Under the pieces are notes generated by a model. The model did not search any database. It was not told where the DNA came from and saw nothing but the letters and a program-made list of their open reading frames with translations. Positions 11,741 through 24,411 of a stretch of DNA of 64,000 nt are shown here, piece after piece; within the stretch, counting starts at the first letter, position 1; the number at the start of each line of letters is the position of its first letter. Both the position numbers and the translations under genes were made by a program. Source of the DNA: Blastomussa wellsi (Eukaryota > Cnidaria > Anthozoa > Scleractinia > Plerogyridae); NCBI GenBank assembly GCA_947652115.1, contig OX393564.1:19271679-19335678 (forward strand). The letters are read 5' to 3'.

Positions 11741-12990
11741 CCTGTATATCAGTGTGCATAATGCAGTTACACCAGATTTACCCTTTTTAGTATAACCTTT
11801 AATTAACTTCTACTCCAGAAAACAAAAGTGTGTCAAGGAAACACAAATAAATATCAATAACTAACTTAAGTTTATCCTTTTGATCACCGTCAACTCTCAA
11901 AGCTACACCCCCATTGAGACCCTCACTTTCGCCCATCAGTCCTTGTTTGAAATCGTTTAAACAAAATCTTTGGAATTTTTCGGGGTAATTGCAACTCATC
12001 CCACATTTATTTTTAACAAAAACAGTTGGTAATCTCGTCCAGCGTGCTCTCAGTTGATCAAAAGACTGATGTGTTTGAACGTCAACTGTCCAGATTACAG
12101 GCCATGGGCAGTGTAGCTGCATGTAATCGTTTCCAGGTTTTCATTGTGCAGAATATAAGAATGTCGTTGGCTAGTGGTGGATATTTACCGAGCCGCGAAT
12201 ATATAGCGCCTGGTTAAATATTGATTTATTTTTTTATTATTATTATTTACACCAATGGAACTACATATAGAAAACATTAAACATTAACTTATCACATTTT
12301 ACAATTTTTTTTATCATTACAGTACTTACTTCTGTACTCAAATGAGCATGAGTATGAGTGGATGCTACCTTAATATATTCGTTAAATTCGAGACCAAATG
12401 ATTTTGACCCGTGAAACCCATATAGGTGTAAAGTGACGTCCTTCCGTAACAGGTACGCACGTGCATGTTCTCAGGTACAATAGCGAGAAATACTGCATAT
12501 CAACCATACGTGACGTCATATGTCAAACCAACAAAGTTTTTATTCCGCAGATGGAGTACGCCCACAAGCATTTCTCTAAGGGTCGTTTTCTAAGACATTG
12601 GTGTGATTCGGGCTTGAGTAATCCGTAAATTTTAGTACCACTGGCTAAGTGGAAGAGACATACTGCATGGGGATTGTGTTTTGGGGTGGACCAAGAGTAG
12701 GGTCATTTTCTTAAGTCAAGCGATCGTGTCGCATGAAAACGGTACCACCAGGGTTTGTTGACTGCAAGATGGCGGTCGTTACTGACGATGGCATTAGGTT
12801 CCCGAGAGTTGATAAAACACAAGGACAAGAAATACAGACTCTAATCCTGTTTGTTTGGGGAATAGATGAACATGCGTGATTTTCTCGGTGTTTCAGTCAA
12901 CGATAAGCACTTTTACCCATACCAAATCGGTGACTGAATAAAATTGGAAAGCAGTTGCAGCGAAAGATGCTAAAGAGATCGTCGTCAGAA
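11741..12990. other. Unannotated intergenic stretch
   Basis: A minus-strand open frame at 11799-12122 (107 codons) matches no family I know. The rest is AT-rich with no recognised feature. Confidence 0.45.
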
Positions 12991-12997
12991 GAGACCG

Positions 12998-13063
12998 CTG
13001 CTTGGTTAGTTCAATTGGTAGAGCGCCGGACTGTTGTGTGAAGGTTCTCACGTTCAATCCCCA

Positions 13064-13098
<35 letters not shown>

Positions 13099-13185
13099 AC
13101 AGAAAGTGCTGTTTGCAAATGGTTAGACTTCCTATAGTCTTCTCCGATAAGGACGATAACCGTCTCACAGCACTTTTTTTAATAT
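12998..13185 (+). mobile_element. tRNA-derived SINE
   Basis: The head looks like a tRNA: A-box-like GGTTAGTTCAATTGGTAGAG, anticodon-arm region, then B-box-like GGTTCTCACGTTCAATCCCC. A non-tRNA body follows (GGACCAACACTCAGGGTCTT ... CTCCGATAAGGACGATAACC) and ends near CTCACAGCACTT. The changed B box and the body rule out a functional tRNA gene. Confidence 0.75.
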
Positions 13186-13289
13186 TTCATTTTTGTGCCA
13201 CAGCATCTAAAATAAGGAGAATAACGACCAGTGGCATAGAGGCCATCAGCAGATCATGTAACAGTAATATGGGGCCTATTTCTATAGAG

Positions 13290-13945
13290 GAGTAGAGTGG
13301 AGGTAATCCGAGGATTGAGTTCGATTGAGTTCGGCAATCGAACGACTTCCATTGAGTTCGATTTCCCAAGAAATCGAATTCAATCGAAATCAATCCATCT
13401 GATTATGTTCGATTGCGTTCGGAATCCGAACTCAATCGAACAAAATTAAATGGATTGCGTTCTATTGGCTCTGGTAAACCCTTACAACTGAACATCTTCA
13501 CTTACCAAGTTATCGAAGCATTTATATTGTCCGCGCTCGTTTGCAATTCGGAATGCACGGCCTTTCTCGCCTATTTTCTTTAATACCTTGAAAATCCTTG
13601 ACGTCAAATCGGCATTCTTTGTAGCCTTTTACTACGCATTTGAAGCTGACAACCCACAGCGCATCTGAAGCCATTTCTGTGGAATTACTTCGCGTCGTTT
13701 AAACACGTGCGCTACATTGCGGGCTGAAGTAACTCGAGCTTCCAAGATCTATTTTTATTCCTGGCTTTTCAACGCCTGTTTTACACAAATCACGAGTTCG
13801 ATAATCGAACGTTCGATTGTGTTCGATTGATTTTTTTTTTCTTTCCGGTGAGTTCGATTTCGTTCGATTGCCGAACTCAATCGAACTCAATCCATGAATT
13901 GAGTTCGATTGAAATTGAGTTCGATTGGGTTCGATTTACTATGTC
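13290..13945. repeat. Element with inverted ends built of TTCGATTGAG words
   Basis: The left end GGATTGAGTTCGATTGAGTTCGGCAATCGAACGA recurs in inverse near 13860-13895. Both sides carry further TTCGATTGAG / CTCAATCGAA words, separated by about 350 bp of unrelated sequence. The plan is the same as the TATCGAT element (4718-5702) with a different word. No coding capacity or clear target duplication is visible. Confidence 0.65.
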
Positions 13946-14135
13946 GGGAGGTAACCAGTGCTTCATTTGACTTGCAAAGGTAGAACTTCAGTGTCGCAAT
14001 CATTTCGGATCTTACCTCAAGTTGTATTGGCTTGTCACGATATCACGGAAAATAAACGACTTTAAAGGAGACTGGGCGAGTGATATTTCGGAAGGCAATT
14101 CGTAATCTTTTATTAGGAGGATTTCGAACACATTA

Positions 14136-14643
14136 CAGTCAACTCTCTCTTAACGGACGTCTCTATAAGACGGACACCTATGTTAGACGGACACCTGGTG
14201 TTGATCCCGGCCATTTCTCAGTCATTTTACTATACTAAACTTCATAAGACGGACACCTCTATATAAGACGGACAACGGACACTTTGAAATCGTCAACGGG
14301 CGCTTGTGAGGTGCTCAATGTGACCGCAAATTACGATTTTGGGGAGAAACATTCTTAAATCACTACTGAAATACGTGATTACACCAGACGTTTAATTGAC
14401 AGCTCTGTTCTTGTCGGCGGAATACATACAGTACAAGTTAAAATTAAATCAGTCATTGTCCCATTCAAAAAATAATTTGGAGGTGACAATCGAATTGTAT
14501 TGTAATCTAAAACAGTTATTTTCTTGCTTTCTTAGCTGAAAATTCCTGGGGTCATGTTACGTCGACTCTATAAGGCGGATACCTCTCTAAGACGGACAGC
14601 TGAGGCCGGTCCCGATGGTGTCCGTCTTAGAAAGAATTGACTG
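14136..14643. mobile_element. pogo/Tigger-like non-autonomous element
   Basis: The left end CAGTCAACTCTCTCTTAACG and the inverse right end (CAGTCAATTCTTTCTAAGACG) are flanked by TA at 14134-14135 and 14644-14645. Repeats of AAGACGGACACCT lie at both ends. CAGTCAACTCTC ends with a TA duplication are typical of pogo/Tigger. The 508-bp body has no transposase. Confidence 0.82.
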
Positions 14644-14645
14644 TA

Positions 14646-16009
14646 TGTGGTTTTCAGACTTAACAGAATTAAAAAAATGATAATTTAAAAACACAGTAAA
14701 AAAATATAAAGAATAAAAATATAAAGAATTATATATGAAAAAAGTACAGCAGAAAAATCTTAATTTAAAAACATACTAAAAAAATACTTTGCTTAATAGC
14801 AATATAAGCTGCAATCCTAGTTTCTCTAAAGTATTGCAATCTTTCAAGGAGTGATAGCACACTTGCTGCTTTCCCCAATTTCTGTTAACAAGGTGTAGTC
14901 TATATCTTTATTGCTTGTTTCATAACAATATAGTATATCTCTGTTTGCTAGGGTAAGTCCATAGAATGATCCAAAAGTCCGTCAATATAATACGCTTTTA
15001 AGCATGTACACAACGATCATCAGTGGGCGACAGTGACTGACGAATAAGGTGGCAAAATGATTTCCGTGGTCTTTCCTACGAAACCTTTACGTTATTCATG
15101 AGAGCCTCATTGTTCCTATCGCCTCGCACCACATCAGCGTAATCAAAAATAGGTCATGAAAACAAGGTTTTTGTAGAAAAGTGGGCGAGTGGTAAATGGT
15201 ATAGCAAGCGCTTGATTCTACGTAAATGACCAAGACGTTAACGTACCTACCTATTCATAAAAAAACAGCACTAACAAATTTTCCGATCTTCCCAAAAAAT
15301 CGTTTTCTTTTTTCTTTCACTTCAGAGGCGATTATGCGAAGAATATTTTATTAAGATAAATCTTTTTACCTTGCGTTTGTATCATTTCACAGACATTCAT
15401 CAACCCCTCCCCAAGAGTCTGTACGGGTGGGCGGGTGGTCGGTCTTAGCGATCACGTGACTATCAGATTTCGGGGACTTATTGAGTTTGCCAAAAATTTT
15501 TTCTTATGATGCTCCGCTACCACGCTTTGTGCGCTGAGCTCCGCTGAAAAGATAAAACGAAAAGATAGTTGAATTTGAAACTGAATCCTCGCCAGTGTCT
15601 TCTAAAAAGTCTCAAAGATTTGTCAATTTCAATTCAAAAATAAAAGTAACCACAGGTCACAGATGCTTGGAGAATTTTGTTTCTTGTTGTGCACTTTGTT
15701 GTCTCACTTAGGATTCTTTGTCCACTAGTTTCAGTGTGGCCATTTATAGATTGGATACCACATTCACATCATAGGAAACATGTGATTTATATTTTGAGTT
15801 ATTTTAAGTAAGAACGGAAAAAAAAGCTAAGAAAGGACAAAACAACTAAGCAACAGGAATTGTTATTCACTCCCGTCCAAATTGTGGACAGATTTTTACT
15901 TTCCTCACCAAAATTTTACGCCTCCTGAGCTCTACCCACCTATTGCTGAGTTTTAAAACAGACGTTTCTGTTTATACGTAACGGCAGGAACCTGAATCCA
16001 GAAATACCA
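14646..16009. other. AT-rich intergenic stretch before the MRH-B 3' end
   Basis: Low-complexity A/T with repeats such as AAAATATAAAGAAT near 14700-14740. No exon or named repeat seen. Part of it is presumably the 3' flank of MRH-B, but I see no clear poly(A) signal close to the stop. Confidence 0.5.
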
Positions 16010-19000
16010 TTATACGACAACAGTCCTGTCGCCTTTTCCAGCGAATTTGTAATCATCTCCCTCATCCCCTTCTTCAACTTGTACTGGTTCCTTGACTTTG
16101 CCTTTTGCCACAGCATCCTCGTGTTCAACAGCCCGGTTATCTGCTAGGTTGTTGATCAGAGAACTTGTCTCCGTTGCCCGAACAACCCTGCCTTCCCTCC
16201 GTATCTCCCTGTTGTCATAACAATGGCAACATCTGCACAAGAGGGCCTGTTGGAGAACTGATAATCGCCTCCAGAGACAAACGAAACAAATTGCTATGAC
16301 AACAAATCCTGCAAGACTTGGTAACAAGATGACCAGCTCCCAATTCAAATCTGAAAAGAAAAGATATTTATATATTTCACGCAGTCTGTTCAAAATGTAT
16401 TCGCAAGTTAGTGATTAAAACCAAAAAAGTAGCGTTCTTCTTCGAGTTTATTAATTCGATTGCAACCTTGGCATTTATATCTACCCCGGCGTTATTTACC
16501 TAGAGCAATTATTTCTGCTTTTTAATATATATATCTATACGCCTTAGACTAACACACTAAAAAGTTTAAAATAAAAAAAAGGGCAGGAAAAAAAAAAACA
16601 AAAAACGATCACCCATTAAACAGTTTCCTTTCGTCTCCTTCTCTCTCTTCTCCTCTTACATTCTTGAAACGTTTGAAGTTGTCATTCGCTAGCATTTCGG
16701 TAAAATAGATGAAATAGATACTGTAACTTTTATGCCAAGCTCTCACCGTTCGAAAAGACAATATTCAACTGTACGTGATATAAGAGTGGTGTAGGTAAGG
16801 CGAAGATTAGAATATATAAAAAGGACATGTGGGTGTAAATATGGCGATGGAAGCATACAATAACATGGACAAGCGTTAATGATGAAACAGTTCAAAATAA
16901 GAGGTCTCTGAGTTAGATATATTCTTTACGGTAACTAATTTTGGGCTTGTACTTTCGGATTAAAACGCCTCAAGTTGACAGGATCGATCGTTTTCTTGTG
17001 CGATTATTTTGACAATGTTGTTAGTTGTCTTTTCGCATGTTATAATGTGTTTTCTTACGGACGAATTCTTGTTGTTCAGGTGTTCTTTTATGGGATCATG
17101 TGCAAATCGTGTCGTGCATTCAACATAAAATTTTTGACATTTCTTGCAGGTGACTTGGTACACGGCGTTTCTTCGTAACACCCCCTTGTAACAGACCCAC
17201 TGAAACCCTACCCAGTGGATTATATTCCCTACACAGCGGAAATTTAGTCTCCCCAGTACGCAGTGAATATTTTGATTTTACCCGGCTATTTTTTGGCTTC
17301 CAGTTTCCCAGTGACTGTGCAGTGTCCAGCGTACGCATTTGTTTGCAAAGAAAAAAATAATAATAAATAAGCGAAATAAAACAGTAATTACAAAAAAACA
17401 CAAATTTTAGTTTTATTTTCTAAACTGGCATTGTCTAAAATAGCTCAAAACTGGTTTGATAGGTATCAGACAACCTAATATCTTCCCTCAAAACGCTCGA
17501 AATCACGTTTCCGAGGACCTGAATTTGAAAATCTCTCGGAAGACATGCCCCCAGACCCCCCCCAGTCATGCCCCCAGACCCCCCTCTCTCGGCTCTACCT
17601 GTTGCTTCGGTCCAGCCACTATAAAGCAGGCACTCTTGGAGAAGTAGATAATATCCACTTAATAAAGGTAAACATAATAGAAAACCCTCATCTTCAACAA
17701 CTTCCCGCCAAACAGGATTCGACGGCATCATTGAAAAAGATTTTTTTTCATCGGTTAAACCCAGTGGACAATTTAAAAATACCCAGGGGAAAATGAGCTG
17801 ACCCAGTGGTATATTAGTCAACACGGTGACTTTTTTTTTAAAGATTCCACTGGGTCTGTTACGGAGGGGTGTTTCGTAGGCACAGGTTGGTATTTAAGAT
17901 AGGACAGTTTGGTCTTCTGCATGTGGTTGGATGTGGTGGTGACAGAGGGCTTGTGTAGGATTGGTGAGCGACACGTTCTGGGAGGTCTTCTTTGCAAAAG
18001 ATGTTGGGTGACTTTGTAGTCTACTCGACCTGAGATGAATGGAATTTTGAAGTATAACCATTCTGTTTTTGAATTTTGGGGATCGAGTAGGTGATTATGG
18101 CATTTTGACGCTGACAAATAAGATGTCTCCATTCATCTCGGCTGCTCACTTTCCATATCCATTCCTTCATCATGTCCCCACGCAGCGTAGATTTGAACGA
18201 CCACACAGCAGGGCCTTTACTGGTCTCTCATCTTCCATTCTGGACACATGGCCGACCCAGCGCAGACGGCTTCTGACGAGATTGATTTCTATGCCTTACC
18301 TTGTGCTTGCCTTGATAAGGACTTCTTCATTGCTTATGTACTGGTCCCATTTGATCTTCAGAATGTTCCTAAGATGACCTTGTCCGAATGTGCAGAGTTG
18401 CCTGATTTAAGGATGATACAAAGTCTCACTACTTGCCCATACATTAATTGTGGCATAAGGTATTGATTGTAGTCTTTTATTTTGGTCTCGTTTGTAAGAT
18501 TGTGAGAGTCAAAGACTCGATGACGTATTCTCCCAAAAGCGCTGGATATTTCTTCGATACGAGCTGTTAATCAGTTCCTCCTTTGTATGTAAGGAGCAGT
18601 CGTTGGCTACATAACTTCCTGGATATTTGAACCGCGATGCGAGTTACGTTTTTTAGTTTGAAGCCGTCAGAAGAACTTTGGACTGTTCAGACAACGCAAA
18701 TCAGACAAATCGCCGTCATATCAAAAACGAACATGCATGTAGGCCATACAATGTAGGGGCTAATTCCGTTGCAGCACTGTTTGACGCCGTTGCTATACTT
18801 AAAAGGTCTTATAAGTTCATCATTTAGTATAAGTCCTTCATACACATCATCTTTTCGCTGCCACCTCCATCTCCCCATCCCAATGCATTATACATTAATT
18901 GTACAATAAAAATCACGCCAAAACGATTTCGGGGGACGGGGGTTGGAGGATAATGACTTCTTCCTTCTTGGCTTGACTTTCTCACTGGGTGGTATTTTGT

Positions 19001-20028
19001 TGCGTTCCATGAACTTATGTCGGTACGGAGTTGTTTTTGGACTTCCACCTGGCGCATTTCCATTCTTTGATACATGTACTAAGGAAGTATTATGCCTCCA
19101 AATGATAAAAATAGCCAATCAGGCGTTTCCTCTTTGACTCATCACACGAACATGGCGAACTATTCCCTCAAATGTTCGACCCTCAGCCTTGACGGTGGTT
19201 TGTAAGTAAAAATTAACGTAGATTCATACGAAACACTAGAGAGAGTTTCAAGGCATTCCAAACACCTCGAAGTAAGCTAAGCGTGGTATTTTCAACTATC
19301 TTTACAGTGTTAGGAAAGTGATGAAACACTTGATAATATTGTCTTAAACTGCGTAGCGTCTTGTTCAGGTGATACAAAAGTTTTTGGTATTCTTTAACGC
19401 TATTAAGTTCGGTTATGTTCACCGACTTTTCGGCAGTGCTGCCTTCTTTACACTCTCGAGTTTGAGATATTACTTTTAACCCAGCGATAATTACATGTGA
19501 AATCTTCAAACGGCAAGCCACCACATGGTTACTAACTTTAGCCGATAATGAAATATTTTAAAAAATAAATTACCTTCAGGTCTACGTGACGTGGTGGTAG
19601 GTCCAGATGACGTGGTACTGTTTGTGTAGGGTCCTATCGTGGGTGTAGTTGGACCAGGCACTGGACCAGGTTTACATCCATTTGCGCATCCGCAATGGCT
19701 TGTTAAGTTAAAGATCTGTTAAATGATGTAATTTGGGATTATGTTAAACTATTCACGTTGTCGTTATTCCTAATTGGGAGAAATTATTTATGCAAATACC
19801 GTAAAAGCGATATGTAAGCAACGCAACGCAACGTTTTACAAATTCTTTGGTGTGGCTTCAGAGCAACCTAATGCGACACCTTAGCAGCTCGAGTCACCCA
19901 AAAAAATTTTACCCGCGAACCTGTTCTGCGGTAGCATTAAAGTCTCATCTTTTGTTTTGTGCGCTTCAACTGATGTTTTGAAATCAACCACTCTCTCTAA
20001 CACGCCCTTGCACTATATCACCCGCCAA

Positions 20029-20113
<85 letters not shown>

Positions 20114-23100
20114 GCAAGATGGTCTCGAAGTCATTAAAAAGCAATGAAATACTGCTAGCAAGTTCTCACCATATCGTTTTCATTTACAAGGTTGAATTCA
20201 GGAACGGCCTCTGGATTTTTATCGCACACTAAAATGACTTTAGATGTACGAGTGGGGACAGTTGGGTAATTGCTTAAAAAAAGGAAAGAAGACATATGTC
20301 AATAACATTTAAATATTTCATAAATTAACGCATCATTTGACTTAATGTGCACTTGCGCGCGCTATGAAGGGAACTCCGGACCTATTCGGACTGTATTTTC
20401 TAAAATAAAATGTGTTTTTCTTGACAGTGTTCATACACACCGTAATTTGTAAATTGGAAAGTAAGTGGATTGCATTGTCTAGATTTCTTAACAAGCGGAC
20501 GTCTTAGGAAAACAACTATATTAAATGATTGATCAGTTTCGATCCGAACACATGAATGTGTTCAATTTATAAGGCGATACTCTGTGAAAATCGCAATATT
20601 CATTGTCGAGTGGTTGATTTCTGTACGTTCTTTTCTCACAACAATGAAAGTGAAATTTTTCAACATGGCGAGAAAAGTTCGTGTGAGGTACGTGTAAGAT
20701 GTCAGTGAACAGTTTTATCAAAAGTTTTGTAGAACAGTGTTTTTTTGCAACATTTCAATTCGTTGTCTTAAATATCTAAAAAGAAGAATTACCAGGAAAC
20801 CATATACACACCTGCGCAAGTGCGTACCTCAGAAATCTAAAAAAGTTTCTATATTTATTTATTTCATGCTTTTATTTATTAAACGGCATTTCCGAGGCCC
20901 GAAACTTTTAAACCTTCTGGCGGATCATGCCTCGAGACTTCAGTGGCTCATGCCTTCGGCGCTCGATAACCTTCTCCTTCCGTGTGTCCTAGACGGAAAA
21001 TCCATGTTACGCCCCTAATTACGTATGGCAGTGGTCTCAATCCTTCGGTAACTGAACCAACACAGAAACCCATATGAAAAATCGTTTGGTTTAGTGTTGT
21101 CAAAGAGACGTTGAATGTTTATATCAATTGGTATCTAAGGAGTTTCTTCGTTAATTATTTCCATGCAGAAAGGAAAGGCACCCCCCTCCCCCCGCTAACT
21201 TGGCTCACGAGTTTCAGAACCCCCCCCCCCCCCCACCTAATAAAATCTTGCTGTGTGGGCCTTGTGCGCAGTGTGCTGTACTTGGTCTTTCTAATTTTTT
21301 ATCTGTACTTGGTCTTTCTAATTTTTTATACCTGTGTGTAAGAAACTCTGATGTGTTACTGCTCCTTTCGTTTATAGCATTGTTTGTTTACTCACTTTAT
21401 AGGGTATATCAGTACAACCTTTCCACCTTCAACGTCACACTCAACGTCTCTTTGTTCGCCAATATCAATATACACATGTGGAGATCCGGTTGTATCGTAT
21501 TTACATAGCTGTGAATAAAACAGGAACTATACATGCATTGAAATTAACTGTCCTAACTATCTTTTTGAAATTAAAATTTAACATACTGAACTGCAGGAAG
21601 AAAGAATTATTTGACAAGAACTTCGAGAAGAATTTTTTTGTACAGATTCCATATAACATATGACTCAGATCAATAGTATTATTCTGCACCGCTACTGTTA
21701 TTCTTTCTTCTTCCGGTCTTGACCATATGGATGTATAAGGGTAAAATGGAGTAAACTTGTGAAGATGGCAATAAATTGTTTGTTCTAGGGATGATTGAAA
21801 CTCCCTAATGAGCTTTGATCTCAGTTGACTACAGAATAATTCAATGTAACAGCAAGTTCACACTCCTTTATTCGCTGTACATACGCGTGCTGTAACACCG
21901 CACAGATTGTAGAACCATGCGTCGATTTTGTTTGGGAAACGAGCACTGTATGGGAAGAACTCCAGTGATAGTGTGAACACAGTATAGTACAGTGGAAACC
22001 TGCACGTTTATAAGTTAGCTTAAACAGGTACTTAAACTGGGATTTTAGGCTATTTAGAATATATTGGGATTGTCAGTTGTTTACACCAGATCGATATGGA
22101 TGCAATTATGTATGTTATATAATTCATTTCAATTTACGTTTTTAGAAACGTAGAATTCATAATTCATAAATCAAATAAAACTAGTTTTACTAAAACAGCT
22201 TTTGTATTATGTTTACATTGAAGTCGTTTAGACATAAGGACATGCATATCTGTTCAATCTGAACATAATGCAAACGATGTTTTAGCAAAACTAGTTTCAT
22301 TTGATTTATGAATTCTACGTTAAAAAAACGTAGAATTAAAAATAAAAAAAATAATTATATAAGTTGTTACTATAAAGGGTGTATAAGTGAAAATTTAGCC
22401 TAACAGTTCTATGCGGGTTTTTGCTGCATAAAACTTGCGAACATTTGCATGTACATACTGTAATTAACTTTAACAATGGCATCATGGGGATCATAACTTG
22501 TTGGCTGTCTTTGCATTATAGTGCAAAATGTAATATAAAAGGTTGGAATCAATAATATAGAACATACAATAGTCTCGATTACTTACTGCCACGTTATTGC
22601 AGGTCCCTTTCCGAGAAGAGAAAGTGTACGGCTTGCAAGGATTGTACGTGTAAGTGTAACCTTCATGTGATGTATCAAATCTATAAAATTAGGGAGAAAA
22701 TGAACAATGTATTAATCTTCCCAAGGTCGCTTGGCAGAGTGGTGAACAGCCATTGCTGTTGTTAAAACAGAAAAATGGTTAAGTGGAAATTTCCCTTCTA
22801 TAACAAAAGTTCTGTAGTATTTCCTCCATCTAACCTGGCTTTTCTTTATTTCAAATCTTGCCTCAACCGGGGACACAAACATTTGGTCGTCACGGTATTC
22901 AGTTGGTACACCATTCTTCTAAAGCATTACGAAACCCTGTAACGTTCTAGCCCGCATGCCATGTATTTATTGTGATGGGGCTTTATCTATTATTGTTTTA
23001 TTCAATGGCTTGGCACTTAAAGTAGCAGCATTCTCCTTTAAATTTCTTCGCCTTTGCGTCTTTTGAATTATTGTATAAGGTAATATGCGACAAAGGGAAA

Positions 23101-24411
23101 GAGGGCTTCTTTTTTTATCCCATGTCCACTATCGAAAGCGTTATGGCAGATTACCTTGGTTTTCCATCTTTTCTTTGTAGAGGAAAGAGACTGTATGTTC
23201 CCTTGCTTAGCTCGCATGTGCAGTTATCTTTTAACGTGGGAGTTGAAAGGACACATCCTCCGGGAACGCCGAAAAATACAGATATACTTAACACCAAGTT
23301 GAAAAGCATCTCTTTTTGTCCCTGGAGAGAAAAAAAATAAAGAGCATTTTGGTGATTCCCTAGTTTTGCATTGCGCTTCCTTACTGCGCATAATTTCAGG
23401 CGTGATCAGCGCCCGCGAACATTGAAACATGGCGGATTTTTCTTTGTCTGGAGCTCGCCTGAGAAGTAAATCGTCGTTTTTCATAAACGAATATGGTGAC
23501 CTATCAGTCTTTTCGCTTGTTTTGAATTGAGCACCAACTAACTCTAAGATAAATATAGACCAATCCCCAGTGCTGAAAAATCAACAATCGTCGGAAACTT
23601 GAATTTTGCGAGCACTCTTGAATAAAATTATTTGGATATCATAAGTAATTACGGTATAAATGAGGTACTCTCGCTCCAAAACGAGCAACCTCTTCTTATA
23701 CCTCTGAAATATTGGGCCAAATCAAAAATACCAACCGTTTGATCAGCCTTGCATTATTAAGTTTGTTTTTAAGTTTATTGCTGATCCTGATCCACACCAA
23801 GATCCAGCTACAATCCTCGAAGTTCCTCTGTTCCATCCTTGCATCGTTTACAGAAGTCAATCTCTTCACGAACGTTTAAAGCACGTTGGAACTTGATGTA
23901 GTTGTTAGTGACAGACACTGAAGACGGAACTAATTTTTCACTGATCATAAAATACCGAGAGAGAGAAGTTTAATAAGTCACGAGCCAGTGAGTCCAAACT
24001 TAAACTACAGTTTCTTTATTTATTTGAAAATAGCGTTGCGTTTCATAACAAATAAAAGCTAGTCGCAAGCAAATCGGCGTGGAACAATAAACAGCAAAGC
24101 ACAGCAAGGAATTGTGAGTGGAGCGAACCTCTGCTCAAGTAAATCAGCCTGAATAGGATCGTAATCAAAGTGGAGTACTAAAATAAACATTATACATTTA
24201 AAATATGGCATGCTTCGGTGGATTACCGTAGATAGTATCCTGCTTTGAGTAAAAATCACCTTGACTCATTGACTCATGACTACTCGAATAGACTCATTTG
24301 GCTCATACAACGGGTGTATGAAGAAATAGCAGAATATATATACCTTATTCTTTCGATGCTTTCCGTGCTGTCGATTTCAATCTCAACAGTTCCAAAATTA
24401 CACTCAAGTTC
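16010..24411 (-). CDS. MRH-B: MRH-like type I membrane protein gene (first exon not found)
   Basis: Minus-strand exons, in transcript order: 24411-24344 (ELECNFGTVEIEID), 22680-22587 (GYTYTYNPCKPYTF ... CNNVA), 21508-21396 (LCKYD ... GEQRDVECDV ... KVVLIYP), 20272-20170 (KVILVCDKNPEAVPEF), about 19715-19573 (IFNLTSHCGCANGC, then a Pro/Thr/Ser stalk), and 16350-16010. All joins keep frame with phases 2-0-2-0-1. The last exon encodes a hydrophobic span (LVILLPSLAGFVVIAICFVC) followed by a basic stop-transfer WRR, a Cys-rich patch, and a 90-residue acidic tail ending GDRTVVV. The domain has the Cys pattern of MRH domains. The position equal to the receptor Gln is Lys, the Arg is Lys and the Tyr is Met, so mannose-6-phosphate binding is doubtful. 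A signal-peptide exon must lie right of 24411 but I could not identify it. The 3.2-kb last intron holds Penelope-like and LINE debris. Confidence 0.8.
16960..18135 (-). pseudogene. Penelope-like element remnant (GIY-YIG endonuclease), split by an insertion
   Basis: Minus-strand frames read FKIPFISGRVDYKV, then in a shifted frame CPILNT and LCLRR, and after the 17178-17872 insertion NAVYQVTCKKCQKFYVECTT and IKEHLNNKNSSVRKH. This order (end of the reverse transcriptase, Cys linker, VYQVTC-x2-C, degenerate GIY-YIG, EHL) is that of the C-terminus of GIY-YIG Penelope-like retroelements. The usual Y-I/V-G-x-T motif is YVECTT, so the catalytic start is damaged, and there is at least one frameshift. 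No upstream reverse transcriptase core is visible, so the copy is 5'-truncated. It lies in the last intron of MRH-B. Confidence 0.78.
17178..17872. mobile_element. Inverted-repeat DNA element with 6-bp target duplication TTCGTA
   Basis: The element begins ACACCCCCTTGTAACAGACC and ends with the inverse GGTCTGTTACGGAGGGGTGT. It is flanked on both sides by TTCGTA (17172-17177 and 17873-17878). Removing it and one TTCGTA restores the Penelope reading frame CLRRNAVY, which confirms the boundaries. CCCAGTGG motifs recur inside (17213, 17760, 17800). A 6-bp duplication occurs in a few superfamilies such as IS3EU and Dada; without a transposase the assignment stays open. Confidence 0.85.
18150..18475 (-). 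pseudogene. C-terminal tail of a LINE reverse transcriptase
   Basis: The minus strand reads HLRNILKIKWDQYISNEEVL, then IEINLVRSRLRWVGHVSRME and DERPVKALLCG, with a stop between the two segments. The L-R-x-I-L-x-I-K-W ... R-W-x-G-H-V-x-R-M-x-D pattern is the C-terminal region of many LINE endonuclease/reverse-transcriptase proteins. No reverse transcriptase core is present. Confidence 0.65.
20028..20114. repeat. (AAT)n microsatellite
   Basis: About 29 uninterrupted AAT units. It lies just 3' of MRH-B exon 4 and is absent at the equivalent place in MRH-A. Confidence 0.97.
20140..23630 (-). repeat. Segmental duplication, copy 2 (partner 4390-7810)
   Basis: Collinear with copy 1 across three exons and their introns. 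The matching sequence fades just after GACCAATCCCCAGTG (23560; 7764 in copy 1). Confidence 0.8.
22147..22321. repeat. Foldback element
   Basis: The left arm (ACGTAGAATTCAT ... AAATCAAATAAAACTAGTTT) is the inverse of the right arm (AAACTAGTTTCATTTGATTT ... ATGAATTCTACGT), about 45 bp each. It lies in intron 2 of MRH-B and is missing in MRH-A. Confidence 0.8.
23632..24343. other. Intron 1 of MRH-B, rest
   Basis: No repeat or exon recognised. Confidence 0.5.

Noticed and set aside
11799..12122. 107-codon minus-strand frame
   Set aside because: No motif or splice context; kept only as a note in the unannotated stretch.
13001..13075. Candidate tRNA gene
   Set aside because: A- and B-box words are present, but the B box is altered, the cloverleaf is poor, and a SINE body follows directly.
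19957..20232. Poly-Asn frame
   Set aside because: It is produced by the AAT microsatellite; only the minus-strand exon at 20170-20272 is supported.
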